Shown: positions 39,223 through 49,172 of the stretch, piece by piece | Layout of the letters: each line of letters begins with the position of its first letter | Position numbering within the stretch: position 1 is the first letter of the stretch | Source: Pandoraea anhela | Lineage (GTDB): Bacteria; Pseudomonadota; Gammaproteobacteria; Burkholderiales; Burkholderiaceae | Length of the DNA: 64,000 nt | Assembly (NCBI RefSeq): GCF_902459655.1 | Contig: NZ_CABPSB010000004.1 | Span: forward strand, 186,001-250,000 | Direction: 5' to 3' | Position numbers and translations under genes: made by a program | The notes under the pieces: model-generated | What the model saw: the letters and a program-made list of their open reading frames with translations, nothing else | Told to the model about the DNA's origin: nothing | The model's database searches: none

Positions 39223-42114
39223 TCAGAACGTCTCCGGAAGATCGACATGCCAGTACCGCCGATATTGCTCCCGGTATGCCGTCGCGTCGATGCCGTCAGG
39301 GGTGCTGGAAAACCTGACGCCCCCATGCGTCACGCTCTGCCAGACGCGCGCGCCCAAGGCGCGGTAGCGCGCCACCACACGCGGCTTCGGATGACCGAAG
39401 CGGTTGCGATAGCCGGTTTGAAACACCACGTGAGCGGGCGACACTGCTGCCACAAACGCGGGCGTCGACGACGTCGCACTGCCGTGGTGGGGCGCGAGCA
39501 GGATGTCCGAGCGCAACGCCAACGCGGGAAGCCCCATGCCTCGCGACATCATCGCCCTTTCTTGCGGCGCCTCCGCATCGGCCGCGAGCAACGCGCTGTG
39601 CCGCGCGTTCGAGATGCGTAACACGCAACTAACGCTATTGGGTCCGTTTTTCCCGCCCCATCCCTCCCTCAACGCGGTCCTGTCGGGGTGCAAGAACCGA
39701 AAGGTAATGCCATCCCATGTCCATTGCTGCCCGACAAGACAGGTCCGATGCGACTGCGCGGCCCGACGCACCCTGTGCCCCTGAGGCAACGACGAGAATA
39801 GCGGCGTCGATGGGAACGCCCGCAGCACGCTCAGCGCACCACCGAAGTGATCGTCGTGCGCATGACTGACGACCATGCGATCGAGCCGTTGAACGCCCAA
39901 CGCTCGTAAATAGGGCACGATCACGCGTCGACCGGTATCGCTGCGCCGCCCGATGGGCGGCCCGGCGTCGAAAAGCAGCGTGCGCGTTGCCGTTTCGACC
40001 ACCACCGCATTGCCCTGCCCGATGTCGAGCATCGTCACGCGAAACTCGCCCATCGCAGGTCGTACCGCCGACGCAAGAAACGCCGGCCCCATGAGCGCAA
40101 ACCCGGCAATGCGAACGCCAAGCCGCAGCATCGATCTTCCACACCCTCCGGATGGCATGGGCATGAGGCAGACGACCACACCGGCGACAGCAGCGGCTTG
40201 CGCCCACACGGGCGAAACCGGCGCACGCCACACTGCCCAGGGGACCGCCGCGAGCATGCCGAGCCAGTCCGCGAGCCAAGCCACCACCGCATGCGCGACG
40301 GCGAGCGGCCAATGCGCCAGCCCGACGGGCAGCAGCAGGCTCACCAAGGCGAGCGGCGTCACGATCAACGTCATGACAGGAATGGCAACGGCGTTCGCCA
40401 GCGGGCCGAGCAAAGGCACAGCGCCGAACCATGCCAACGTCAATGGCACCAACCCGATCGTGACCGCATACTGCGCGCGTGCCGCTTTCGCCAGTCGAAC
40501 GCCAAGCACGCCGCCCCAAAACCCGACCGTGCCACGCAAGCGCACCTGCGCCTGCCCACCCCCGTGCCTGCCGCTCGATGCATCGCCCGCCACATCGACG
40601 TGCGCCGGGCCTGCGACATCCACCTCCGTCCCCTCGGATTGGCGACGCGTCGGGACCAGGGGCGTCTCCCGACGCCTGCCCGCCATCACCAGCGCCGCGA
40701 CCGCGCCGAACGAGAGCCAAAGGCCGGGCGTGACGACTGCCCACGGATCGAGCGCGACGACAACCGCCAAGGCCCATGCGAGCACATACGAGGGTGCCGC
40801 GAACCTCCCGCTCAGCAGCGCCAGGACGACAATCGTCACCATCCCCACCGCACGCCTGACCGGAACACCCCAGCCAGCCACCGCACCGTACGCCACCGCT
40901 GCCAGCAAGCCGGCGACCGCCGCAGCCTTCGGTGCCGGCCACCAAAGCGGCAAGCTGACGCGCCGAAAGCAGGACCGACGCCAAAGCACCCCGACCAGTC
41001 CCGCAAATGCCCCAGCAACCAGTGACACGTGCAGCCCGGAGATCGCCAGCAGATGACTGACGCCCGTATCGGCAAAGGCTTGCCAATCGTCGTCCGCTAT
41101 ATCGCTGCGCTCGCCCAGGGCCAGCGCCATCAGCACACCGCCGTATCGCGCCGACGCCCCCAGCGCTGTCCGAAAGTCGTCCCGCAGGCGCTCGCGCCAG
41201 GCGGCAAAGCCATAGCCCGGCATCGGCCCCACCTGTAATCGAAGCGCTCGATGTTCCCGTGATGCCAAGTCCTTGCCGTAAGACGGCCTCACATATCCCG
41301 ACGCACGAATTCCTTTTACCAGCGCCACCAGCTCGGCATCGACACCGTGCCAATTGGCGAAGCCTCTCGGCACCTTGAGCCGCACCGGCAATCGCCATCG
41401 CTCCCCCGCCCGTGGCAGGCTCGGGCCGGGTGTCGCCCGCCGCTCGCCCGGGTGCGCGGCGGCCATGGCACCGCCTTCGTGGACGCCGGAGCGTTCGCCG
41501 TCCACGCCAATGTCGCGACGCCGCCCGCGCTTCCGTCCGAATTTGCCCTCGAACGACGCGCGCCCCGACCAAACCAGTTCGATATGCCTCGGTACGTGAA
41601 CGGCCGCGCCAGCAGGGCCCGCGACGAAGGCCTCCTCGACGTCGAATGCGAACCGCACGCCGTCTCCGGTAGGCGCCGGCAGCCCCGCGACGACACCCGT
41701 CACCGTCACGTCCACGCCCTCCAAATCGGGGGGCAAACGATCGTTGAGCCTTGCCTCGGCACGCCACGCTGCCCAGGCGTACCCGCCGACACCGGCGCAG
41801 ACCGCGAGTACCATCACCGTCACGTATCGCCGCCAATCGGCGGCAACTGCACCTGTGCGCTCTGTCCACCCCGTCCGCTCCGTCCACCTCGCCACGCCAT
41901 CGACGTTGCCTCCGACCGACTTACAGGGAGCGGCATCGCCGTCTTCCCGGCGCCTCGATGCCATCAAAGCGATCCTTAACGTGCCTAGCGCCCCCACACC
42001 GAACACACCTCCGGCGATGCCGACGGTCACGGCGAACCACCGCCCTGCCGGCAATACGGGCACCTGTTGCAGCCACCAGATGCCGGCGACCCAAGCGAGC
42101 AGCACAACTCTCAT
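39223..42114 (-). CDS. comEC: DNA internalization protein ComEC/Rec2
   Basis: 963 residues, longer than the usual 750-850. Domains: two N-terminal membrane helices; an OB-like DUF4131 region about 95-330; the competence membrane domain about 340-690 (GERSDIADDDWQAFADTGVS, LLAISGLHVSLVAGAFAG, GWGVPVRRAVGM); and a C-terminal metallo-beta-lactamase domain from about 715 (FRVTMLDIGQGNAVVVET, VSHAHDDHFGGALS, LAPHHGSATSS). ComEC forms the inner-membrane channel for single-stranded DNA uptake. The extra length comes from charged low-complexity inserts (about residues 55-90, 200-240 and 505-540). Other competence genes are not in the window. Confidence 0.93.
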   Translation of the reverse strand: MRVVLLAWVAGIWWLQQVPVLPAGRWFAVTVGIAGGVFGVGALGTLRIALMASRRREDGDAAPCKSVGGNVDGVARWTERTGWTERTGAVAADWRRYVTVMVLAVCAGVGGYAWAAWRAEARLNDRLPPDLEGVDVTVTGVVAGLPAPTGDGVRFAFDVEEAFVAGPAGAAVHVPRHIELVWSGRASFEGKFGRKRGRRRDIGVDGERSGVHEGGAMAAAHPGERRATPGPSLPRAGERWRLPVRLKVPRGFANWHGVDAELVALVKGIRASGYVRPSYGKDLASREHRALRLQVGPMPGYGFAAWRERLRDDFRTALGASARYGGVLMALALGERSDIADDDWQAFADTGVSHLLAISGLHVSLVAGAFAGLVGVLWRRSCFRRVSLPLWWPAPKAAAVAGLLAAVAYGAVAGWGVPVRRAVGMVTIVVLALLSGRFAAPSYVLAWALAVVVALDPWAVVTPGLWLSFGAVAALVMAGRRRETPLVPTRRQSEGTEVDVAGPAHVDVAGDASSGRHGGGQAQVRLRGTVGFWGGVLGVRLAKAARAQYAVTIGLVPLTLAWFGAVPLLGPLANAVAIPVMTLIVTPLALVSLLLPVGLAHWPLAVAHAVVAWLADWLGMLAAVPWAVWRAPVSPVWAQAAAVAGVVVCLMPMPSGGCGRSMLRLGVRIAGFALMGPAFLASAVRPAMGEFRVTMLDIGQGNAVVVETATRTLLFDAGPPIGRRSDTGRRVIVPYLRALGVQRLDRMVVSHAHDDHFGGALSVLRAFPSTPLFSSLPQGHRVRRAAQSHRTCLVGQQWTWDGITFRFLHPDRTALREGWGGKNGPNSVSCVLRISNARHSALLAADAEAPQERAMMSRGMGLPALALRSDILLAPHHGSATSSTPAFVAAVSPAHVVFQTGYRNRFGHPKPRVVARYRALGARVWQSVTHGGVRFSSTPDGIDATAYREQYRRYWHVDLPETF
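41855..41890 (-). repeat. 18-bp tandem repeat inside comEC
   Basis: Two adjacent 18-bp copies (41855-41872 and 41873-41890, 15 of 18 bases alike) encode the peptide WTERTG twice in the N-terminal low-complexity insert of ComEC. Confidence 0.8.
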
Positions 42115-42158
42115 GACGTCACCACGTCATGTCCGCCTATCCGCGCGACGCCGTAGCG

Positions 42159-43025
42159 TCAGCGCGAATGCCCGGGAGCGTCTTCGGAAATCGGAGAGGA
42201 GAGAGAAGCGTTGGCCGCAGCGCCGTCACCGGGCCTCATCGCCATGGCGCCGGACAAACGCGGCAGCACTCGCCACGCATTCGCACACGCGGCTTTCGAC
42301 AGCGCGTCGGAGGAAACGCCCCGCAGTTCCGCCAATACTTGCGCAATGCGCGGCAGTTCCACGGGACTATTGCGTTGCTTGTAGCGCCATTCCGGTGCGA
42401 TATCGGGAGCGTCCGTTTCCAGCACGATGGACGAGAGCGGCATTTCCACCGCCAGACGGCGAATCTGCAACGCCCGGTCGAACGTCATCTGTCCACCGAA
42501 CCCCAGACAGAATCCACGCTCGACGAACATGTCTGCCTGCTGGCGGCTTCCGTTGAACGCGTGCGCGATACCGCCACGCGGCGTGAAGATGCGCAGTTGT
42601 TTCAGCAAGGCATCCTGCGACCGGCGGACATGGAGGATCACGGGCAAATCGAAGTCGCGAGCGATCTTCAACTGCTCGACATAAAAGTATTGCTGGCGCT
42701 GCGGATCGAGCGTGTGGACGAAGAAATCCAGCCCGATCTCGCCAATGCCGACGAAGCGCGGATCGCTCATCGCACGCGCCACGGCACGACGCAGCGTGAC
42801 GAGGTCGTCGTCACGCGCGCTCGGCGTGTAAAGCGGATGAATGCCCAGCGCATAGGCCCCGCCGGGTATCGCGCCCGCAACCGCACGCGCGGCGTCGAAC
42901 GTGGCGCATTCGACGGCGGGCACCACGAGGCCCGTCACGCCCGCAGCAACGGCGTCGGCAATCACGGTCTGGCGGTCTGCATCAAACTCGGCCGCGTCGA
43001 GATGGCAATGGGTGTCGATCCACAT
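42159..43025 (-). CDS. TatD-family metal-dependent hydrolase/deoxyribonuclease
   Basis: 288 residues from the ATG at 43025 (MWIDTHCHLDAAEFDADR). Metal-binding motifs: DTHCHLD, ALGIHPLYT, GEIGLDFF, PVILHVR, IAHAFNGS and LETDAPDI. Family members act as 3'-5' DNases in DNA repair and some as D-aminoacyl-tRNA hydrolases. A C-terminal tail of about 25 residues after the core (DGAAANASLSSPISEDAPGH) is not part of the family. It is 44 bp upstream of comEC. Confidence 0.92.
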   Translation of the reverse strand: MWIDTHCHLDAAEFDADRQTVIADAVAAGVTGLVVPAVECATFDAARAVAGAIPGGAYALGIHPLYTPSARDDDLVTLRRAVARAMSDPRFVGIGEIGLDFFVHTLDPQRQQYFYVEQLKIARDFDLPVILHVRRSQDALLKQLRIFTPRGGIAHAFNGSRQQADMFVERGFCLGFGGQMTFDRALQIRRLAVEMPLSSIVLETDAPDIAPEWRYKQRNSPVELPRIAQVLAELRGVSSDALSKAACANAWRVLPRLSGAMAMRPGDGAAANASLSSPISEDAPGHSR

Positions 43026-43155
43026 GGTCAGGTGTCCTTGAGCGTCAATTCTACGGGTCAGTGACAAGGCTCGCACGTCGCGCCGGCCATGACCATCGGA
43101 CAACACCGCATCCGGGTCTAGGACGTTGCCGAAAATCACGCCGAGCACCCACCGC

Positions 43156-43188
43156 AAAAATGCAAAACGCCGGGGCATTGCCCGGCGT
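43156..43188 (-). terminator. Terminator of the lolC/E-lolD operon
   Basis: ACGCCGGG (43167-43174) pairs with CCCGGCGT (43181-43188). On the minus strand the stem is followed by TTTTGCATTTTTG. It lies 33 bp past the lolD stop. Confidence 0.85.
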
Positions 43189-43220
43189 CTCCTGATACTC
43201 GGCCAGCAAACTTGCAAAGC

Positions 43221-43946
43221 TCAAGCCGGCTCCAGCACACCGTCTCGCAACCGCAAGGCACGGTCGCAGCGACGCGCCAGATCGATATCGTGGGTGACGA
43301 TCACGAAGCTGGTTCTGAGCGTCTCCGACAGTTCCAGCATGAGCTCGAACACGGTCTCGGCGGTATGCCCGTCGAGGTTGCCGGTCGGCTCGTCCGCCAG
43401 CACACAGGCCGGCTGCGTCACCAGTGCCCGCGCCATCGCCACGCGCTGACGCTCGCCCCCCGACAACGCCGATGGACGGTGCTTCACTCGCGACCCGAGC
43501 CCCACGCGTTCGAGCATCACCTGCGCCGCGGCGCGCGCCTGCTCGGTCGGCAGACGACGAACGCGCAACGGCATCGCCACGTTATCCAGTGCGGAGAACT
43601 CAGCCAGCAAATGATGGAACTGATAGACGAAACCCAACGACTGGTTGCGTTGCGCGGTCTTGTCGCGCTCGCGCAGCGACGAAAACGGCTTGCCCAGCAG
43701 CGACACTTCGCCGCGCAACGGATCGTCGAGCCCGCCCAACACGTGCAGCAAGGTGCTCTTGCCCGAGCCGGACGCCCCCACGATCGCGACCTTCTCGCCA
43801 GGGGCCACGTCAAGGCTGGCCCCGTTGAGCACCGTCACGTTCAACTGGCCTTGGCGGAACGTCTTGTGCAGATCTCTCGCGCTCAGCACAGGGCCGTCGT
43901 ACGCCAGATTCGGCACGGGGGCCATCGATTGATTCGCGTTACTCAT
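43221..43946 (-). CDS. lolD: Lipoprotein-releasing system ATP-binding protein
   Basis: 241 residues from the ATG at 43946 ([14 protein letters not shown]). ABC ATPase motifs: Walker [15 protein letters not shown]-loop [11 protein letters not shown], signature [15 protein letters not shown], Walker [12 protein letters not shown] and H-loop VTHDIDLA. The LolD-specific stretch QFHHLLxEFxALxN is present. It powers release of outer-membrane lipoproteins from the inner membrane to LolA. Its start overlaps the end of the permease gene by 8 bp, implying translational coupling. Confidence 0.95.
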   Translation of the reverse strand: MSNANQSMAPVPNLAYDGPVLSARDLHKTFRQGQLNVTVLNGASLDVAPGEKVAIVGASGSGKSTLLHVLGGLDDPLRGEVSLLGKPFSSLRERDKTAQRNQSLGFVYQFHHLLAEFSALDNVAMPLRVRRLPTEQARAAAQVMLERVGLGSRVKHRPSALSGGERQRVAMARALVTQPACVLADEPTGNLDGHTAETVFELMLELSETLRTSFVIVTHDIDLARRCDRALRLRDGVLEPA

Positions 43947-45192
43947 AGCGCAGGGCCTCCGCCGGTTTGACGCGCGAGGCACGCCAGCTCGGATAAATCG
44001 TCGCCAGTGCCGAGAGAATGAAGGAAATCACCCCGATACGGATCACGTCGGACGACTGCAGATCCGAGGGCAATTCGGAAATGAAGTAGATGTCTTGCGG
44101 CAGGAAGTGAATCCCCAACAAGCGCTCGATGAAAGGCACGATGGTGCCGATGTTCACCGAGATCAGGCAGCCCAGCCCCACGCCGAGCAGCGCGCCCGCA
44201 AAGCCGATGGTCACGCCCTGCACGATGAAGATCTTCATGATCGAGCCGGGCTGCGCGCCGAGCGTACGCAAAATGGCGATGTCCGCATACTTATCAGTCA
44301 CCGTCATCACGAGCGACGACACCAGATTGAACGCCGCGACGGCAATGATGAGCGTCAGGATGATGAACATCATGCGCTTTTCGGTCTGCACCGCCACGAA
44401 CCAGTTCTTGTTCTGCTGGGTCCAGTCGCGCACCCACATGTTGCCCGACAGCGTTTTGGCCAGTTCCCGCGCCACGAGCGGTGCCTGCTCCATATCCTGA
44501 ATTTTCAGACGCACGCCCGTGGGCCCGTCCAGGCGGAACAGCGTCTCTGCGTCATGCAGATCGATCAACGCCAGCGAACTGTCGTACTCGTAGTGCCCGG
44601 CCGTAAAGATCGCGACCACGGTGAATTGCTTCACACGCGGCAACACCCCCGCCGGCGTAATGGTGCCCTGAGGCGCAACCAGCGTGATTTTGTCGCCGAT
44701 GCTCACCCCCAGCGCTCTCGCCAGCTCCCTGCCGAGCACGATGCCGAAGCTGCCGGGCGTGAGGTTCGAGAGGGTGCCGTCGGTGATCTGTTTGCCGAGA
44801 TCGGAGACCTTGGCCTCCTCGCCGGGAACGATGCCGCGCAGCACCACACCGCGTACGTTGTCGTCGCGCGTGAGCATGGCCTGCTCGCCGACATACGGCG
44901 CAGCCGCAATGACGCTCTTGTTCTGTAGAGCTTCGGCGGCCGTCCGCTGCCAGTCGGGCAAGTTGCCGTCGACCGCGAAGACCTCGATGTGCGCCAGCAC
45001 GGAAAGCATGCGGTCCCGAACTTCCTTCTGGAAGCCATTCATCACCGAGAGCACTACGATGAGCGCCGCCACGCCCAGCGCAATGCCGGCCATGGAAATG
45101 AAGGAAATGAAGGAAATGAAACCGTTGCCGGATGATCGCTTGCCGGTGCGCGTATAGCGCCAGCCGATCTGCCATTCGTATGGGAATTTCAA
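43939..45192 (-). CDS. Lipoprotein-releasing ABC transporter permease LolC/E
   Basis: 417 residues from a TTG at 45192 (read [15 protein letters not shown]), preceded by AGGAATCCG; the open frame upstream to 45309 has no family likeness. Four membrane helices are expected (about 27-50 and three near 270-400), with a large periplasmic domain between the first and second. Conserved pieces include [20 protein letters not shown] and [21 protein letters not shown] single permease gene is seen, so the transporter may be a homodimer (LolF-like) as in several non-enteric bacteria. A short 9-bp repeat encodes FISFISFIS after the N-terminus. Confidence 0.92.
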   Translation of the reverse strand: MKFPYEWQIGWRYTRTGKRSSGNGFISFISFISMAGIALGVAALIVVLSVMNGFQKEVRDRMLSVLAHIEVFAVDGNLPDWQRTAAEALQNKSVIAAAPYVGEQAMLTRDDNVRGVVLRGIVPGEEAKVSDLGKQITDGTLSNLTPGSFGIVLGRELARALGVSIGDKITLVAPQGTITPAGVLPRVKQFTVVAIFTAGHYEYDSSLALIDLHDAETLFRLDGPTGVRLKIQDMEQAPLVARELAKTLSGNMWVRDWTQQNKNWFVAVQTEKRMMFIILTLIIAVAAFNLVSSLVMTVTDKYADIAILRTLGAQPGSIMKIFIVQGVTIGFAGALLGVGLGCLISVNIGTIVPFIERLLGIHFLPQDIYFISELPSDLQSSDVIRIGVISFILSALATIYPSWRASRVKPAEALRYE

Positions 45193-45375
45193 ACGGATTC
45201 CTGATTCTTGATAAGGATCGATCGGAACGCACCGACGCCGGCCTTCGCCAGCGCTGGTCAGCCACCCAAGCCCCGCACCCCGGCCCCTGCCCGGCGTGCT
45301 GGACGGCACGTTCCGTACCTGACGTCAGGGTCACCCAACTGCCAGCGCGAAGTTTGCCATACAATTCGCCTCGAC

Positions 45376-46455
45376 ATGGATACACCTGCCCTGCACTTTC
45401 TCTTGCCGTTCGCGCTCCCCGCGTCGGCTCATCTGCCCGCACTGCTGGCCGAATTGGAGTTGCCCGCGCTCGAAAAGTTGCTCGCGCGCGGCGTTCAGTC
45501 GGCGCAGGACGTGCCGGAAGACCCTTTCGTCCCCACACTGCCCCACGAGCGCTGGCTCGGCGACGCCTTCGGCCTGCCCGGCGGCCCGGCGCGCGCCCCG
45601 CTTGCGCCCTTCATGTTGCTAGAGGACGGCGGCACGCTCGACACCCGATTCTGGTACTGCGCGCAACCCGCCCACATCCACATCGCCACCGACCATCTGG
45701 TCCTGACGGATCCGGCCGAGCTGGAATTGAGCGCTGAGGATTCTGCCGCCCTTTTCGCCACGGCGCATGCGCTGTTCGCCGAAGAAGGCGCCGAACTGAT
45801 CGCCCCGCGCCCGGACCGGTGGTACGTGAGTGCCCCGGCGCTCGGCGACCTGCTCACGGCATCGCCCGGACGTGCCGCGGGGCGCAACGTCGACATCTGG
45901 CTGCCGCAAGGCAAAGCCGAACTGACCTGGCGGAAGTGGCAGAACGAAGTGCAGATGGCGTGGTACGACCACCCGGCCAATCAGGCGCGCGAAGCACGCC
46001 GGCTGCCGCCGGTCAACGCACTCTGGCTGTATGGCGGCGGTCAGCGCATCGCCGCTCCCCGCATGAACCGTCCGTGTGTGACCGTTCTGGCTGACGCCAC
46101 CGCAACGCGCGGGCTGGCAAACCATATGCAGATTGCGTTGCACCCGACATCTGCCGGCATCGGGAGCGCCGATGGCCGCACGCTGGTGCAGCTCGACACC
46201 CTGACACCGCATTTCCTGATGGAAGACTGGGCGCGCTGGCGCGATGCGCTGGTCGACATCGACCGTACGTGGCTCGCGCCCGCCCTGGCCCGCGTGACCA
46301 AGGGACAGGCCCGCGAGGTTGCACTGACCCTGTGCGGCGACAGCCACAGCGTGACGATCCGCGCCCGCAGCGGCGATCTGCGCAAATTCTGGCGCCGCCA
46401 GACGTTGCCGGCCCGTATGACTGCGATGGCCCGACTCGGCGAGCAAGTGGCATGA
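45376..46455 (+). CDS. Phosphoglycerate-mutase-like conserved protein
   Basis: 359 residues from the ATG at 45376 (MDTPALHFLLPFALPASAHL). I recognise it as the conserved gene upstream of recJ in Betaproteobacteria, often labelled phosphoglycerate mutase or regulatory protein, but the alkaline-phosphatase-type metal motifs of true iPGM are not evident. Motifs seen are LLEDGGTLDTRFWYCAQPAH, RPDRWYVS, TWRKWQNEVQMAWYDHPAN, NALWLYGGG and LTPHFLMEDWARW. Function is uncertain. It overlaps recJ by 4 bp (ATGA). A possible -10 box TACAAT at 45360-45365 would give an almost leaderless transcript. Confidence 0.65.
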   Translation: MDTPALHFLLPFALPASAHLPALLAELELPALEKLLARGVQSAQDVPEDPFVPTLPHERWLGDAFGLPGGPARAPLAPFMLLEDGGTLDTRFWYCAQPAHIHIATDHLVLTDPAELELSAEDSAALFATAHALFAEEGAELIAPRPDRWYVSAPALGDLLTASPGRAAGRNVDIWLPQGKAELTWRKWQNEVQMAWYDHPANQAREARRLPPVNALWLYGGGQRIAAPRMNRPCVTVLADATATRGLANHMQIALHPTSAGIGSADGRTLVQLDTLTPHFLMEDWARWRDALVDIDRTWLAPALARVTKGQAREVALTLCGDSHSVTIRARSGDLRKFWRRQTLPARMTAMARLGEQVA

Positions 46456-48149
46456 CCGACATCGTCACCCGCCGTGTCGACGATGCAACGGCCGACGCGC
46501 TGTCGCGCGACGGCATTCATCCCGTGCTTGCCCGCCTGTTCGCGTCACGCGGCGTGTCGGAGAGCGCCGAGACCGAAACCGCCCTCGCCCGCCTGATACC
46601 GCCTACGCAACTCAAAGGGGCGCAAGAAGCGGCCGTATTTCTTGCGGACGCCATCGCCGCCGGCAAGCGTATGCTCGTCGTGGCCGACTACGATTGCGAC
46701 GGTGCGACGGCCTGCGCCGTGGCCGTACGCGGGCTACGCATGTTCGGTGCGAAGGTCGAGTATCTCGTGCCCAATCGCTTCGAGTATGGCTACGGTCTCA
46801 CGCCAGAAATCGTCACGCTGGCCGCAAAGGGCAAGCAAGGTCCGCCCGACGTCCTGATTACGGTCGACAACGGTATCGCCAGTCTCGACGGCGTGGCTGC
46901 CGCGCAGATGCTCGGCATCGAAGTCGTCGTCACCGACCACCACTTGCCGGGCAGCGAGTTGCCCAACGCGCGCTGCATCGTCAACCCGAATCAGCCCGGA
47001 TGCGAGTTCCCCAGCAAGCATCTGGCGGGGGTCGGCGTGATGTTTTACGTACTGCTGGCATTGCGCGCGGAGTTGCGGGGACGCGGCGCGTTCGACGCCC
47101 GCGAGCAACCGCGTCTCGATACGCTGCTCGACCTCGTCGCGCTGGGAACCGTAGCGGACGTGGTCAAACTCGACGCCAACAACCGCATTCTGGTGGCGCA
47201 AGGCCTCTCGCGCATGCGCGCCGGACGGATGCACCCCGGTATCAACGCCCTCTTCCGGGCGGCCGCCCGCAATGCGCGTCAGGCCGGCAGTTTCGATCTC
47301 GGTTTCGGCCTCGGTCCACGCCTGAACGCTGCGGGGCGGCTCGCCGATATGTCGCTGGGCATCGAATGTCTGCTCACCGACGACGACGCCCGCGCCTGGA
47401 CGCTCGCGCAGGAACTCGACGCGATGAACCGGGAGCGGCGCGAAATCGAAGCCGGCATGCAGCAGGAAGCGCTGGCGGATCTGGCCCGTTTCGATCCCCG
47501 CACGGCAACCACGCTATGTGCGTTCAACGAAACGTGGCATCAGGGCGTGATCGGCATCGTGGCCGCGCGCCTCAAAGAGAAGTTCTATCGGCCGACCATC
47601 GTGTTCGCCCCGGGCGACGACGGTCAGATCAAAGGCTCGGGCCGCTCGATCCCGGGTTTTCATTTGCGTGACGCCCTCGATCTGGTTACCAAGCGCGAAC
47701 CCGGCCTGATCGGCAAGTTCGGTGGCCACGCGATGGCGGCCGGCCTGACCATCGCCGCCGATGCACTGCCGCGCTTTCAGGCGGCGTTCGAAGCCGTCGG
47801 GCAGGCTTGGCTCGATGAAAAGGCGCTCTCGCGCGTGATCGAAACCGACGGCGACATCGGCGACGATTGCTTCGTGCCGCCATTCGTCGCCATGCTCGAC
47901 GCTCAGGTCTGGGGACAAGGCTTCCCGCCGCCGGTCTTCTCCGGAGAGTTCGAGGTCCTCTCGCAAGCGATCCTCAAGGACAAGCATCTGAAGCTACAAC
48001 TCGGCCGAGGGCGCATGCGCTTTAACGCCATCTGGTTCAATCATGCGGATACGCTGCCAAGTCGGGCGCAGTTCGCGTATCGGCTCGCTGCGGACACCTT
48101 CAACGGCGTATCCCGCGTGCAGATGATCATTGAACACGCACAGGGCTGA
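46452..48149 (+). CDS. recJ: Single-stranded-DNA-specific exonuclease RecJ
   Basis: 565 residues from the ATG at 46452, which overlaps the upstream stop. The DHH core has VVADYDCDGATACAVAVRG, ITVDNGIAS and VVTDHHLPGSELP; the DHHA1 part has GLGPRLNAAGRLADM, KGSGRSIPGFHLRDAL and GKFGGHAMAAGLTI; and a C-terminal OB fold follows (LKDKHLKLQLGRGRMRFNAI). RecJ is the 5'-3' single-strand exonuclease for mismatch repair, base excision repair and RecF-pathway recombination. Length is near the E. coli value of 577. Confidence 0.95.
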   Translation: MTDIVTRRVDDATADALSRDGIHPVLARLFASRGVSESAETETALARLIPPTQLKGAQEAAVFLADAIAAGKRMLVVADYDCDGATACAVAVRGLRMFGAKVEYLVPNRFEYGYGLTPEIVTLAAKGKQGPPDVLITVDNGIASLDGVAAAQMLGIEVVVTDHHLPGSELPNARCIVNPNQPGCEFPSKHLAGVGVMFYVLLALRAELRGRGAFDAREQPRLDTLLDLVALGTVADVVKLDANNRILVAQGLSRMRAGRMHPGINALFRAAARNARQAGSFDLGFGLGPRLNAAGRLADMSLGIECLLTDDDARAWTLAQELDAMNRERREIEAGMQQEALADLARFDPRTATTLCAFNETWHQGVIGIVAARLKEKFYRPTIVFAPGDDGQIKGSGRSIPGFHLRDALDLVTKREPGLIGKFGGHAMAAGLTIAADALPRFQAAFEAVGQAWLDEKALSRVIETDGDIGDDCFVPPFVAMLDAQVWGQGFPPPVFSGEFEVLSQAILKDKHLKLQLGRGRMRFNAIWFNHADTLPSRAQFAYRLAADTFNGVSRVQMIIEHAQG

Positions 48150-48172
48150 TGCGGTCGATGTCGGCGACGTAA

Positions 48173-49069
48173 CTACGCGGGCTGCGCTTCAGCAACGTAT
48201 TCGCGCATGACGCGCAGGAACGCCTCGCGCGCCGGATGCACGTCGACCCCACGGTGCCGGACAAAGAAGTTCGGCACCGCCGCCAACTCCTCCATCGCAT
48301 GACCGATGATGTTCGCCTCCTGCCGGTAGCGCTGATAGATACCGCGTGGCACGAGGGAGTAGCCCACGCCGGCGCCCACACAAGCGACGATCGTGGCGTA
48401 GCTGCCGTAGCTCAGGATGCGTCCCGGCGTGACCGCGTTCGCCGCGAGCCACTGCTCCATCGTGCCGCGATACGGACAGCCCGGCGGCCACATCAGCAAC
48501 GTGGCACCTGCCAGATCGGACGCCTCGCGCACCCGCCCCACCCGCGCCGGTGCGACCAGCACGATCGGCTCGCGGTAAATCTCGTCCGCCACGACCGACA
48601 TTTGCGTCTGCGCCTCCAGACACGCCGTACCGGCAATGAGCGCCGCGTCGACACGACCATGCTGAATTTCGTCGAGCAGGTTCAGCGACGTATCCGTCAC
48701 CAGATTCAGGCGCACCTTCGGATACGCGGCATGAAATCGGGCCAGCACGGCCGGCAACCGCGACGTGGCCGACGATTCGATCGCCCCCAGGGAAAAGTCG
48801 CCCGACGGCTCGTTCGCCGGGTTCAGCGCAGCGCTCGCTTCACGCGATAGCGCCAGAATCCGGTCGGCGTAGCCCAGCAGCGTGCGCCCGCTCGGGGTGA
48901 GTTGCAACCGGCGTCCCTGCCGGTGAAACAGTTTGACGCCGACGGCGTGTTCGAGCGACCGGATACGCGCCGTCACGTTCGACTGCACGCAATGCAGCGC
49001 CTCGGCTGCGCCCGACACGCTACCCTCGTCGACGATGGCTTTGAAAGTCTGAAGTTGCAGAAAATCCAT
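48173..49069 (-). CDS. LysR-family transcriptional regulator
   Basis: 298 residues from the ATG at 49069 (MDFLQLQTFKAIVDEGSVSG). The winged helix-turn-helix covers residues 1-60 (AAEALHCVQSNVTARIRSLE), followed by a periplasmic-binding-like effector domain from about 88 (GDFSLGAIESSATSRLPAVL). Cysteines in the effector domain (C228-type position in ACVGAGVGYSLVPRG) are seen, but their role is unclear. It faces the DUF1127 gene across a 253-bp divergent region that holds two inverted repeats, so that gene is a likely target. The effector is unknown. Confidence 0.9.
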   Translation of the reverse strand: MDFLQLQTFKAIVDEGSVSGAAEALHCVQSNVTARIRSLEHAVGVKLFHRQGRRLQLTPSGRTLLGYADRILALSREASAALNPANEPSGDFSLGAIESSATSRLPAVLARFHAAYPKVRLNLVTDTSLNLLDEIQHGRVDAALIAGTACLEAQTQMSVVADEIYREPIVLVAPARVGRVREASDLAGATLLMWPPGCPYRGTMEQWLAANAVTPGRILSYGSYATIVACVGAGVGYSLVPRGIYQRYRQEANIIGHAMEELAAVPNFFVRHRGVDVHPAREAFLRVMREYVAEAQPA

Positions 49070-49172
49070 GAGAGGCCCCGGGGGCGAAGCGCTTCGCGAC
49101 GACACTGCGTGCGCCAGAAATCGGCAACGTCGGTCGGCGCGTACGCCTGAGATGGTACGTGACGGACGTCGA

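Noticed and set aside
45094-45120. Three 9-bp GGAAATGAA repeats in the lolC/E gene as a recent expansion
   Set aside because: They encode FISFISFIS, which aligns without extra length to the usual N-terminal helix start of the family, so no expansion is needed.
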